From the NCBI GenBank assembly GCA_016840165.1, contig JAEOSU010000067.1, positions 35,400 through 99,399 on the forward strand: 64,000 nt of DNA. The letters run 5' to 3'. The translations under genes and the position numbers were made by a program. Source of the stretch: Promethearchaeota archaeon (GTDB lineage: Archaea; Asgardarchaeota; Lokiarchaeia; Sigyniarchaeales; SOKP01). Positions 7,795 to 16,785 of this stretch are shown here, piece after piece. How positions within the stretch are numbered: the stretch's first letter is position 1; each line of letters opens with the position of its first letter. Under the pieces are notes generated by a model that was not told the DNA's origin, did no database searches, and was given only the letters and a program-made list of their open reading frames with translations.

Positions 7795-9090
7795 ATGAAA
7801 ATAGATATTTCTAAAGAAGATTCAGAATTTTTGTATAATTTTGTTCATCGAATAATTACAGAAGTGGGACCAAGAATACCTTGTAGTTCTCAAGAAGCTA
7901 AAGCCGCTGAAATTATTGAAAAAGAGTTTAAAAAATCCTGTGATGAAGTTTTGATGGAAGATTTCACTTGTCATCCGAAAGCATTTTTAGGTTGGATTAA
8001 GCTGGATATGATTATGATTGTAATATCGATTCTTCTTTATTTCTTAAGTCAAGTATTTACAAATTATTATTGGTTGTTGATTATAGCTATATTTTCCTTT
8101 TTGTTTGTATTAATCCCTTTTTTGGTTATGTGGGAGGAATTTTTTAATTATAAAGAGTTTATAGATCCACTATTTCGTAAAAAAACCTCCAAAAATGTAA
8201 TTGGGAAATTTAAACCAAAAGGAGAGCTAAAAAAAATCATAATCTTTTCTAGCCATATGGATAGCGCTATTGAATTTAAATTGTTGAAACTTTTAGGTTG
8301 GAAATTTATACCCATTGCATTTGGGGGAATATTCATAATGTCAATGTGGTTAATTCTTTCATTTTCACATCTTTTAATTATTTTGATTGGTATAATTAGC
8401 TTAAAGGCAATTTTTTTTAATGTAATGATTTGGACTCTTATTATAGGAAGCCCATGTATTATAGGACTTTATTTTTTTGTACCACTGGGAGATAAGGGAA
8501 ATGTAGTACCTGGTGCTGTAGATAATCTAAGTAGTTGCTCAGTTGTTCAAGGGATAGGACGATATTTAAAAAAAAATAGGGACTTAATCCCAAATAATAC
8601 TGAAATAAGATTAATAAGCTTTGGTTGTGAAGAAGCTGGTTTGAGAGGGGCATATCGGTATGTAGAAGCTCATTATGAAGAGTTAAAAAAATATGATGCA
8701 GTAGTTGTAAATATGGATGGTCTTGAGTCTCCTGATCATTTTCAAATAATCGAATTTGAACCTACTACGAGAACTTGGCATTCAGAGGAAGTTATTCAAA
8801 ACCTATTAAAGGCAGCAAAATTAGTTGAGGTTAAAACAAAACGATTTGGTGCAGGAAAATTAGAGAAAACAGTAGGGCGTTTAAGTGGGGGTTCCGATGC
8901 CGCAGCATTTTCAAAAGCAGGTATTAAAGCAGGATTTCTAAATTCCGCAGATTGGAGGACACGTTCAAAATATTATCATCAATCTACAGATACATTAGAT
9001 AAAATCAAAACTGGAACATTAGAGTGCGCATTAAAAATTTGTATTGCTTTTCTAATGAATGAAAAAAATACTAATTATGAATTTTCATAA
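7795..9090 (+). CDS. M28-family metallopeptidase with membrane segments inside the catalytic domain
   Basis: The 431-residue protein carries the M28 di-zinc ligands in order: H154 and D156 (SSHMDS), D243 (GAVDNLSS), E279/E280 (GCEEAGLRG), D308 (VNMDG) and a C-terminal His in YYHQSTDT. Two clusters of hydrophobic helices interrupt this order: residues 68-112 before HMD, and residues 172-235 between HMD and AVDN. Each cluster could cross the membrane twice. M28 enzymes are aminopeptidases or carboxypeptidases; this one would sit in the membrane. Its stop codon directly abuts the stop of the convergent D-aminoacylase gene, with no intergenic base. Confidence 0.82.
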   Translation: MKIDISKEDSEFLYNFVHRIITEVGPRIPCSSQEAKAAEIIEKEFKKSCDEVLMEDFTCHPKAFLGWIKLDMIMIVISILLYFLSQVFTNYYWLLIIAIFSFLFVLIPFLVMWEEFFNYKEFIDPLFRKKTSKNVIGKFKPKGELKKIIIFSSHMDSAIEFKLLKLLGWKFIPIAFGGIFIMSMWLILSFSHLLIILIGIISLKAIFFNVMIWTLIIGSPCIIGLYFFVPLGDKGNVVPGAVDNLSSCSVVQGIGRYLKKNRDLIPNNTEIRLISFGCEEAGLRGAYRYVEAHYEELKKYDAVVVNMDGLESPDHFQIIEFEPTTRTWHSEEVIQNLLKAAKLVEVKTKRFGAGKLEKTVGRLSGGSDAAAFSKAGIKAGFLNSADWRTRSKYYHQSTDTLDKIKTGTLECALKICIAFLMNEKNTNYEFS

Positions 9091-10725
9091 TCATGTTTTT
9101 CTTAAAGGCATTCCAGACAATGATCCTGTAAAATTTCCCTGATCATATGCAATCACTCCGTTTACGAAAACATATTCAACGCCTTCAGAATATAATCGAG
9201 GATTTTCATACGTTGCTTTATCAATTATTTTATCTGCATCAAATATGGTGATATCCGCCCAATATCCTTCTTTAAGTAAGCCACGATCTTTTAATCCCAA
9301 TTTCTGTGCAGGAAATGAAGTCATTTTTTTAATTGCATCATGTAAAGTAATTAATTTTTTTTCACGGACATACTTTCCTAATACCTGAGTAAAAGTACCA
9401 TTACAGTAAGGATTTGGAAAAACCTCAGAATTTTCTGGTATTATTAACCCATCAGAGGCAATCATGGAAAGTGGATGCACAATTGTTACAATATTATCTT
9501 CAGCAGTTATCGAAAGGTATGTTGCGTTTACAGCACCATTTTGATCTATTAAAATTTCAATAATTGCTTCTCTTGGATCGATTTTTTTCTCTAATGAAAT
9601 TTGGTATACATGTTTACCGTTATATTCTTTGCTTTTAGGAGCATTTATATATACCTTCACCCAATCTTTTTCTTCCTTGATATTCAAAAAACTGCCAGCG
9701 ATCACACTCATTTCTCGAAGTATCTTACTTTTTAAATCATTATCGTTTTTAGATTTTTTTAAAATATCTATCGCACGAGGAATGTCTACTCTTTCATTTG
9801 ATTGGTAAATCCAAGGCGGTACCATAGCAAACAAAAAAGTGTAATTTGATGCATGAGGAAATACATCAAAAGTTACATCTAAACCCTCTTCACGGGCTCT
9901 TTCGACAACTTTACAAGCTTTTCTGATATCTCCTGGCCAAAATCCAAAGGGTTTAAAATGAGAAATTTCTACGGGTATCCCTGTTCTAGCAATCTTAACG
10001 GCCTCTTTCGTAGCCCTTACTAATCCGCTTCCAAATCCGCGAAAGTGAGTAGTATAAATTCCATCATATTCACTAACAACTTTACAGAGCTCAATAATTT
10101 CATCAGTTTTGGCAAAAGAGCCTGGGGGATAGTCTAAACCTGTTGACATGCCGAATGCCCCCTGTTCCATTTGTTCTCTTAGAATATCTTTCATTTTTTT
10201 CAATTCTTCAGAGTTTGGGGCTCTTTTGTCTAAACCAAGGGTTAAAATCCTTATCATCGAATGACCTACTAATGGAGCAATGTTAATGGGGATCCCTTTT
10301 TGCTTTAAATCGGCTAAATATCCACTTAATTTACGATATGTTTTATATTTATCTCCAGATGAAATGAGAGATCTAAACATATCATAAATTTCATCTCCAG
10401 CTCTCTTTGGATCGATTGGTGTCATTGAAAATCCACAATTCCCGACAACATGAGTAGTTACTCCTTGTGTCAATACATTCTCACCTCGACTTAAAAAAAT
10501 TGTTTGATCTGAATGTGTGTGGATATCAATAAAACCAGGTGAAACAATTAAACCTGAAGCATCAATTACTACATCAATATCTTTTTTTCTAATGGTACGA
10601 GCAATTTCTTTAATTTTACCATTATCAATTAATAAATCTGCTTTAAACCAAGGATTTCCTGTTCCATCAATTATTTTTCCATTCTTGATTAAAAAAGAGT
10701 TTTTATTAGAGTTTTGTCCTTTCAT
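9091..10725 (-). CDS. N-acyl-D-amino-acid deacylase (D-aminoacylase), amidohydrolase family
   Basis: The protein has 544 residues and the amidohydrolase plan. A short beta-sandwich comes first (LIKNGKIIDGTGNPW), then the metal motif GFIDIHTHSD. VVGNCGFSMTP, STGLDYPPGSF, TTHFRGFG and EISHFKPFG follow, which together are characteristic of D-aminoacylases, and the ASDG block (MIASDGLIIP) comes before the C-terminal sandwich. It would remove acyl groups from N-acyl-D-amino acids and, in the close relatives I know, use one tightly bound zinc. It is likely cytosolic. With the neighbouring M28 peptidase it would suit peptide or amino-acid scavenging, but the two genes converge and are not an operon. 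Confidence 0.88.
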   Translation of the reverse strand: MKGQNSNKNSFLIKNGKIIDGTGNPWFKADLLIDNGKIKEIARTIRKKDIDVVIDASGLIVSPGFIDIHTHSDQTIFLSRGENVLTQGVTTHVVGNCGFSMTPIDPKRAGDEIYDMFRSLISSGDKYKTYRKLSGYLADLKQKGIPINIAPLVGHSMIRILTLGLDKRAPNSEELKKMKDILREQMEQGAFGMSTGLDYPPGSFAKTDEIIELCKVVSEYDGIYTTHFRGFGSGLVRATKEAVKIARTGIPVEISHFKPFGFWPGDIRKACKVVERAREEGLDVTFDVFPHASNYTFLFAMVPPWIYQSNERVDIPRAIDILKKSKNDNDLKSKILREMSVIAGSFLNIKEEKDWVKVYINAPKSKEYNGKHVYQISLEKKIDPREAIIEILIDQNGAVNATYLSITAEDNIVTIVHPLSMIASDGLIIPENSEVFPNPYCNGTFTQVLGKYVREKKLITLHDAIKKMTSFPAQKLGLKDRGLLKEGYWADITIFDADKIIDKATYENPRLYSEGVEYVFVNGVIAYDQGNFTGSLSGMPLRKT

Positions 10726-10901
10726 AAAAATCAGAATTTTTTATTTTTTTATTAAAAGTGATCTTTATTTTTGGGGATATAAATATTGAATTATTTATAT
10801 ACTCTTGAAATCTTTACTGAAAATCCTACCTTTTTTATTTCGAAAATATAAAGAATTAATAGATTGAACAAAAAAAATAGAATTTATTATTATATTTTCT
10901 A

Positions 10902-13475
10902 CTATTGTTTTTTAACAACTAGTTTTGTTAAAGCTATGATAAGAATCATTGGTATAACACCAAGACCAAATATCAGAAATAAAGCTAAATCTAGATAGCT
11001 TCCAATCGATAAAATGAAAGGAATTAGAAATAGTTGTCCAACAGAATCGAGTAAATAATGAGCTATTATACATGGTAGTAAACTTTTTGTTTTAATATAA
11101 ATATAAGCAAAAGTAATCCCAATACAACTAGCATAAATTGTTTGCATAAGAGTTAAGAATAAATCTGCTCCCAGTATTAAATTAGTTAAATGGAATAATC
11201 CAAATAATACACCATTTAAGATTATTGATGTCTTATGTGAATATTTCTTTAATTGCAAATTTAAAATTACTCCTCTAAATGCTATCTCTTCCCATATTCC
11301 AGGTATTAATGCGATAATCAATATAAACCAACCTAAGCCTGTATAAATGCTTGGATTCCCAAATAGAATATTCCAATCAAGGAACCATGTTCCAAAAATA
11401 TTTCCAATCAAAAGTATCGAGATACCTAATATTATGATACTACTAACTCCAAGAAATATATTACGCCAGAGAGGTCTAAACGTACTTAATCCAATAGTTA
11501 GAGAAAATTCTCTAAAAGATTCTTTCTTAGGTAGCTTTAATCCAAGAGGTACCGCTACAAACCATAAAAGGGCAAATAAGCTAAAAGTTAAAAAAAATTC
11601 AACAAACAACAATACAAGAAAAGGTAGATTTAATATAATTGGTAATAAGAGTAATTCTATTGGTATCACCAAAAGCCCGAAAATTAGATACAGAACCATT
11701 AGGATTCCAGAACCAATATTAACATGTTCTCGTAGTAATCCTCCAGTTACATAATTGTGCATTTTTTCAACATTAGGAAACATTCTAGTGAATACAAATA
11801 TTAAACTTAAAACTCCAATAATCCCTATAAACCCTAAAACAATTAATGCAGTAATTATACCAGAAATATAAAACAAGAGATTACCAGTTATTGAAATTGT
11901 TGCATATAATAAAAATAAAGATACGAGCATAAGTGCCCATTTACCAACTTTATGTTCTTTATTTAATTCCTCTATGATATATTTGTATTTCACCTTCCCA
12001 AAGAGTCGAATCTTCACCTCAAACATGAATAACAATAAAGTCCAAGCAATTGGTAAACTGACTAAGAATAATAATAGTATAATTATCGAATTAGTTAATA
12101 TTGTAAGCACTATTGATGACAGAATAATTGATATTCCTTGAATTGATAACATTAGTATGATTTTAGCTTTAGCTTGTTCACGAGGGATAATAGGTAACGA
12201 TGCTATTGTGGATGAGCCTGATTCTTCAATATTTAAGAAACCTACAATTAACATTGGAGGAATAAATAAATACACTGCTAACACAATAGACCATAGGATT
12301 AAAATAGCCTCTACCGATGTTCCTGCCATGTTAATTGGTACTTGCATAGTTAAAATTAGTATTAAAGGATAAAAAATAGGGAAGAAAATAAACATAAAGG
12401 ACTGTAAATCACGTGTCGTTGATACTAAATCTTTCCTTAAGTATGCCTTTATAGGTGATTTAGGAACTATTTCCACTTCAATCTCTCTTTTCTCTACTTC
12501 TTCTACTTTTATCTCGGTAGAAATCGTGCTACGTAAAGCTCGTTGAGCAGTCCTAAAGAGAAACAATGTTATTAGTATGAATAAGGCAAACCCTATGATT
12601 GTACTTCCTATTATTCCTAAGGGAACTCGATTTGGCATACTACTTAATGATATGAGATATCCTGGAGCGAACGGGTATGGGATTAAGCTAAAAATAATAT
12701 TCATCATATCAGAAGGCTCATTAGTAGCGAAAGTAGCTAGAAGTGTATCAACAGAATTAAATCCCCAAGTAATTATGAATCCAGATGAAAATGCGATTAC
12801 AAAATAGCTTATCATCGTTATCATTCTAACAATATTCACTTTCTTTGATTTTCCTTTCGATTCTGAGAAAATATAGCTCATTTTTTCTCCTAAGATAACA
12901 AGTAAGCTAAAGCAAAAGACCACATTTAGAAACGAAACTAAGAGCGTGGTTATAAAAATTAAGAAATTCTGGGTTCCGATGAACATTATAATAGGAGATG
13001 CGAAGATTAATACAATGAGCGGGATATCAAGATTGCGAAAAATAGTCATAAATCCAATTTTTCTCAAATCTTTTTTAGAGAAGGGAAGTGTTTGTAACCA
13101 TTTGAAAGAATTTCCCGACATGAAAGAACTGGTTGAAACCATACCAAACATTATCATATATAGAAGTGTTATTGCAAAGAATATTCCAAAAATGAAACTG
13201 GATACAAAAGCAATGGTATTTGGCGTATATACATGTTCAGGATTAAGTGTAATTTGGAAATACATGACTAATGGGAGAAGGGGAAAAAATGTAAATAGAA
13301 ATGAAAACACAATCTTTAACGCTAAAAATTGATGTTTAATATAATTCTTATTTCTCTTGAATTTTTCAATTAACCTTGCCTGATGAGCACCTGCACTTGC
13401 AATTTGACCCTCCATCAGAATTTCATAGCAGGTAAATTTACTTATGCTGTAGTATTTTAACTTTTCTTCTTCCAT
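10902..13475 (-). CDS. ABC-2-type permease fused to a CPBP-family intramembrane metalloprotease
   Basis: The protein has about 857 residues with roughly 16 hydrophobic segments. The N-terminal 600 residues look like an ABC-2/NatB-type permease with two internal halves of six helices. The last 230 carry the CPBP (Abi) protease motifs: EEIAFRG (EExxxR), GLFHLTN (FxxxH) and HYLLDS (HxxxD). It is the second gene of a pair with the ATPase upstream. A GTG codon at 13487 overlaps the ATPase TAG by one base, while an ATG at 13475 opens MEEEKLKYYSI; I prefer the ATG because a GTGA stretch lies just upstream, but either is possible. The pair probably exports a small peptide or lipid-like molecule that the protease domain processes. 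Confidence 0.82.
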   Translation of the reverse strand: MEEEKLKYYSISKFTCYEILMEGQIASAGAHQARLIEKFKRNKNYIKHQFLALKIVFSFLFTFFPLLPLVMYFQITLNPEHVYTPNTIAFVSSFIFGIFFAITLLYMIMFGMVSTSSFMSGNSFKWLQTLPFSKKDLRKIGFMTIFRNLDIPLIVLIFASPIIMFIGTQNFLIFITTLLVSFLNVVFCFSLLVILGEKMSYIFSESKGKSKKVNIVRMITMISYFVIAFSSGFIITWGFNSVDTLLATFATNEPSDMMNIIFSLIPYPFAPGYLISLSSMPNRVPLGIIGSTIIGFALFILITLFLFRTAQRALRSTISTEIKVEEVEKREIEVEIVPKSPIKAYLRKDLVSTTRDLQSFMFIFFPIFYPLILILTMQVPINMAGTSVEAILILWSIVLAVYLFIPPMLIVGFLNIEESGSSTIASLPIIPREQAKAKIILMLSIQGISIILSSIVLTILTNSIIILLLFLVSLPIAWTLLLFMFEVKIRLFGKVKYKYIIEELNKEHKVGKWALMLVSLFLLYATISITGNLLFYISGIITALIVLGFIGIIGVLSLIFVFTRMFPNVEKMHNYVTGGLLREHVNIGSGILMVLYLIFGLLVIPIELLLLPIILNLPFLVLLFVEFFLTFSLFALLWFVAVPLGLKLPKKESFREFSLTIGLSTFRPLWRNIFLGVSSIIILGISILLIGNIFGTWFLDWNILFGNPSIYTGLGWFILIIALIPGIWEEIAFRGVILNLQLKKYSHKTSIILNGVLFGLFHLTNLILGADLFLTLMQTIYASCIGITFAYIYIKTKSLLPCIIAHYLLDSVGQLFLIPFILSIGSYLDLALFLIFGLGVIPMILIIALTKLVVKKQ

Positions 13476-13486
13476 ATTCAATTTCA

Positions 13487-14284
13487 CTATTGATTTTTCT
13501 TTCTAAATGAAGCTCTTAGTCTTTTTACAATTTCAATTACTGATGTATCTTGTTCAGTTAAACGTAAAAATACATCTTCTAAGCTTGCGCCTACTTTATT
13601 TGCCTTTTGACGGAGTTCTTCAATAGTACCAATCCCAACAATTTTACCCTTATTTATAATTGCTATACGGTCGCATAAATCTTGAGCAATCTCCATTATA
13701 TGGGTAGAAAATAAGACAGATCCTCCATTTTCTATATGTAAATCTAGTATTTCTTTCATTACTTTGACTGATTTGGCATCAAGCCCTGCAATTGGCTCAT
13801 CTAAAATTAATAAATCGGGATCATGTAGAATAGCTGCAATGATCTGAAGTTTTTGTTTGTTACCATGAGATAATGTTGCTATTAATTGGTCATAATATTC
13901 AAGTGCATCAAAACTTTCTAAATATTCTCGTACTCGTTCTGTAGTAGTAGTTTCATCTAATCTTCTAATTGATGCTATAAAGTTAAATAAATCTTTAGGT
14001 GTAAGCGACTTGAATATTAAGGGTTCTTCTGACACATAGCCTATTCTTTTTTTTATTTTGACTTCCTCTCGTTCAGGATTTAACCCAAAAATACTCATTT
14101 CTCCTTCATTTGGTTCAAGTAAGCCGAGAAGAAGCTTAATAGTTGTTGTTTTCCCCGCTCCGTTCGGACCAAGGAGTCCAAATACTTCTCCTTTATGTAC
14201 ATTAAAAGAAATGCCATTAACGGCTTTCACTTCTCCAAAAAACTTCTTTAAATTTTGAACAATAATGATTTCATTATTAATCAT
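13487..14284 (-). CDS. ABC transporter ATP-binding protein
   Basis: The 265-residue nucleotide-binding subunit has all motifs: Walker A GPNGAGKTTT near residue 40, a Q-loop at GYVSEEP (glutamine replaced by S/E, as in some ABC-2 ATPases), the signature LSHGNKQKL in place of LSGGQ, Walker B LLILDEP, the D-loop GLDAKS and the H-loop STHIME. The C-terminal extension (KVGASLEDVFLRLTEQ) is typical of exporters of the NatA/CcmA type. It powers the downstream permease-CPBP fusion, whose start codon overlaps or nearly abuts its stop. It is cytoplasmic and membrane-associated. Confidence 0.9.
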   Translation of the reverse strand: MINNEIIIVQNLKKFFGEVKAVNGISFNVHKGEVFGLLGPNGAGKTTTIKLLLGLLEPNEGEMSIFGLNPEREEVKIKKRIGYVSEEPLIFKSLTPKDLFNFIASIRRLDETTTTERVREYLESFDALEYYDQLIATLSHGNKQKLQIIAAILHDPDLLILDEPIAGLDAKSVKVMKEILDLHIENGGSVLFSTHIMEIAQDLCDRIAIINKGKIVGIGTIEELRQKANKVGASLEDVFLRLTEQDTSVIEIVKRLRASFRKKNQ

Positions 14285-14706
14285 TTCAAATCAACTTTGA
14301 TATATTTCTATATATATTTACATATAATATTCATAATTCATAATTCTTCCTAATTAATTCTAAAAAAATTAACCTTATGATAGTTTCTACTTCGTTGACT
14401 ATCAAGAATCTCTGTATAATACTGAATCTTAGACCAAAGATGTTATGATGATATGTGTATAAGGTCGCTTTACGGTAAATCTCCATTTTTTTAAACGGAA
14501 AAATGTCCTTAGATGCGTTAAATGGAACTTCACCATTATCCTTACAATACCCTCTATAAAATTTCCTCGATATCAATTATAGTTTAGATTCTTGTCTTCG
14601 AAATTCTACAAACTCTACAAATTAATAAGTCACCTATACATAATGAAATATATAGGGGAATTTTCTTTAAAATACTATAAGAGAACTATATTAAAAAATA
14701 ATCGCT
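14285..14706. other. 422-bp gap without a convincing gene
   Basis: The gap lies between divergent genes (ABC ATPase on minus, LRR protein on plus) and so must contain both promoters. AT-rich stretches such as TATATATTTACATATAA just upstream of the ATPase are TATA candidates. An 81-codon minus-strand frame at 14331-14576 has a tyrosine- and isoleucine-rich translation with no recognisable motif and is treated as doubtful. A small inverted repeat GATAGT...ACTATC lies near 14380-14403. Confidence 0.3.
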
Positions 14707-15573
14707 ATGGCAAGAATGAGTGTTGAGATATTAGATGATGATGAAGAGGCTGATATAGCGGGATTTATGCTGGAGGCGTGCGGGATAGATTCTCCCGATT
14801 TTTATCGCAATGAAAGAATCCTCACGAGAGAGAACTTCGAGAAAAATTATGATGTTCTCGAGAGAATGGTACAAGTCCGGCACTTTATTAGAGCACCGTA
14901 TTTTGTAATTGGTTATTTTGCACTATTAACTGGTGCTAAAATATCTGAAGAACTGCGACAAGATATACTTGAGGCTGCGAAGTGGGAGCATGAGGAAGGA
15001 TACTGGGAGGATGAGGGGTTTGCCCTCAAAAGACGGATATATCTCGAAGACTTTCAAGAAAAGATTCAAATCCATAAAGCAGGACAAAAATTACACGCAG
15101 CAAGCTTCAAGTATTCAGAGAAGGGTTTTATGGATTCAAAAGTGGTTGTTGGGATTAATCAATTTAAAAATTATTGCGATTATGGGAAAATTCAGGATAT
15201 AAAGCATGTAAATTTAGATGGATGGGGGCTAATTTCAATTCCACAAGAAGTCTTTGAGCTTACTAATTTAAAATCACTAAGTCTTGAGTTCAATGAATTG
15301 ACAGAAATTCCAGATGAAATTTCAAATTTAGTCTCATTAAAACATCTACATTTAGATTATAACTCACTTGAAACGCTGCCGGAGTCAATAGGAAAGCTAT
15401 TGTCATTAAAAAGCTTTTCCATAATCCATAATAATATTGCACATCTTCCTGAATCAATAAAATACTTAAACAATTTAAAATATGTTTACGTTAGGGGGAC
15501 TAAAATAAATCAGGTTCCTGAGTTTCTAAATAATGCCGAGTTAGATAAGTTAAATAAAACAATCTACTTGTAA
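14707..15573 (+). CDS. Leucine-rich-repeat protein with a distinct N-terminal domain
   Basis: The protein has 288 residues. From residue about 165 it carries five 23-residue leucine-rich repeats of the LxxLxLxxNxLxxLPxxI kind (for example LKSLSLEFNELTEIPDEI and LKHLHLDYNSLETLPESI), which form a curved protein-binding surface. The first 160 residues are acidic and helical (LDDDEEADIAGFMLEACGID; WEHEEGYWEDEGFALKRRIY) and are not recognised. There is no signal peptide, so it is cytosolic. It converges on the 3' end of the giant gene with a gap of 72 bp. Being the first gene beyond the giant's C-terminus, it would be the place to look for a partner, but its opposite orientation argues against simple co-expression. 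Confidence 0.75.
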   Translation: MARMSVEILDDDEEADIAGFMLEACGIDSPDFYRNERILTRENFEKNYDVLERMVQVRHFIRAPYFVIGYFALLTGAKISEELRQDILEAAKWEHEEGYWEDEGFALKRRIYLEDFQEKIQIHKAGQKLHAASFKYSEKGFMDSKVVVGINQFKNYCDYGKIQDIKHVNLDGWGLISIPQEVFELTNLKSLSLEFNELTEIPDEISNLVSLKHLHLDYNSLETLPESIGKLLSLKSFSIIHNNIAHLPESIKYLNNLKYVYVRGTKINQVPEFLNNAELDKLNKTIYL

Positions 15574-15645
15574 TTAAATAAAAAGAACTATCTACTTATG
15601 TCAAAATAAAAAGTTAAATAAAAAAAATAGTTAAATCTCCACTTA

Positions 15646-16785
15646 CTATACACTTACTACAATTTGTAAACGACCGAAATAATAATCTGAATATATATCC
15701 TTAGCAATATCAAAGTCATAACCGAGCAGATCAACAAATAAATTCTTTAATTCCCATGCTGACAAGGAGTTGAGCCGATCAGACAAGCCAAGATGTTGGA
15801 GAAATTCATACTTATTGTCAAAATTCTTAATAACAAAAGTAGCATAAAATCTTAACAACGGAATAATATCCTTTCTTTGCCAATGTTCGTAGAGCGACTC
15901 CCGCTTCCTAAACCAGGTATAGTATGATTGAACTGAAATTCCTAGATCTTTCAAATATTTCTCGAATTCTTGAGGAACTAAATTTTTATCGAAATCGAAT
16001 TCCCTGAAGTATTTAGCGGTCAGAAAACCCTTTAGATATTCATTCCCCATTGGGAAATATTCAGAACTAAGAGTCCGCATTACTCGATTAGGATCCATAC
16101 CTCTAAAATTAGAAGCTAATTCATCAAACTCAAATATACCATCATCCATTAATTCAAACATCCTCTTTCCAGGATAATACACACGAGCTGCTACAGTACT
16201 CATACCTACGGCTCTCCATAGTACTCTCGTTAAAACGCCTGGACTTTTCGCTTGAGAAATTCCTATATAATCTCCAATTTCATGACCAATAAATCCGTGT
16301 GAAAAAAGGAAGGTAATTTTACCATCCAAATCTCTTTGACTATAACCAGTAGTCTCATATTTCGCGGTTCTTCCTGTCAGACCTCCCTTAACATTATACA
16401 AGTCTTCTCCCAATCTCCGAAACTCCTCAATCCACCAATCCTCCAAAACTTTTATTAGATAAGTGTCTGATTTAAAATTTCTCCCAAGCAATTGGATTTC
16501 GACGATTTCAAGCTCCATTGATTCCCTAATTGCATCCATGCCCGCTTGACCTCTTCCTGCACTATCATAAATGTTTCTTATATCTAAATAAAATTCATTA
16601 TATTTCTTCTTTAATTCTACCTTCCTAGTACTTAGTGCTGTGTCGAGCTCCTCTTCAAACCTTACAGACATTGAAGAAAAAGGACGACAATAAGGTGTAC
16701 CCTTAACACGTTGAGTCCTACCAACATAGAACTTTCCCGTTTCTTTATTCTTCCATTTATAAATCATCCCGAACACATAATCATC
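15646..16785 (-). other. GIY-YIG nuclease domain and helical tail at the C-terminus of the giant protein
   Basis: Within the giant protein, FGMIYKWKNKETGKFYVGRT (Y12510; Y12521-V-G) is the GIY-YIG strand pair. An arginine-containing helix (SSMSVRFEEEL) follows. LEDWWIEEF supplies the metal-binding glutamate E12616, and LYNVKGG supplies the conserved asparagine N12632. All signature residues of an active nuclease are therefore present. The last 235 residues are helical with HTH-like stretches (SHGFIGHEIGDYIGIS), which is common in DNA-targeting GIY-YIG proteins. The domain cuts DNA, or rarely RNA, in known families. Confidence 0.8.

Noticed and set aside
11347..13332. Several plus-strand open frames of 70-135 codons opposite the ABC permease
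   Set aside because: They lie antisense to a well-supported membrane protein gene and lack any domain.
14331..14576. 81-codon minus-strand open frame upstream of the ABC ATPase
   Set aside because: The translation has no motif or coherent domain and the region must hold divergent promoters. Treated as a chance frame in AT-rich DNA.
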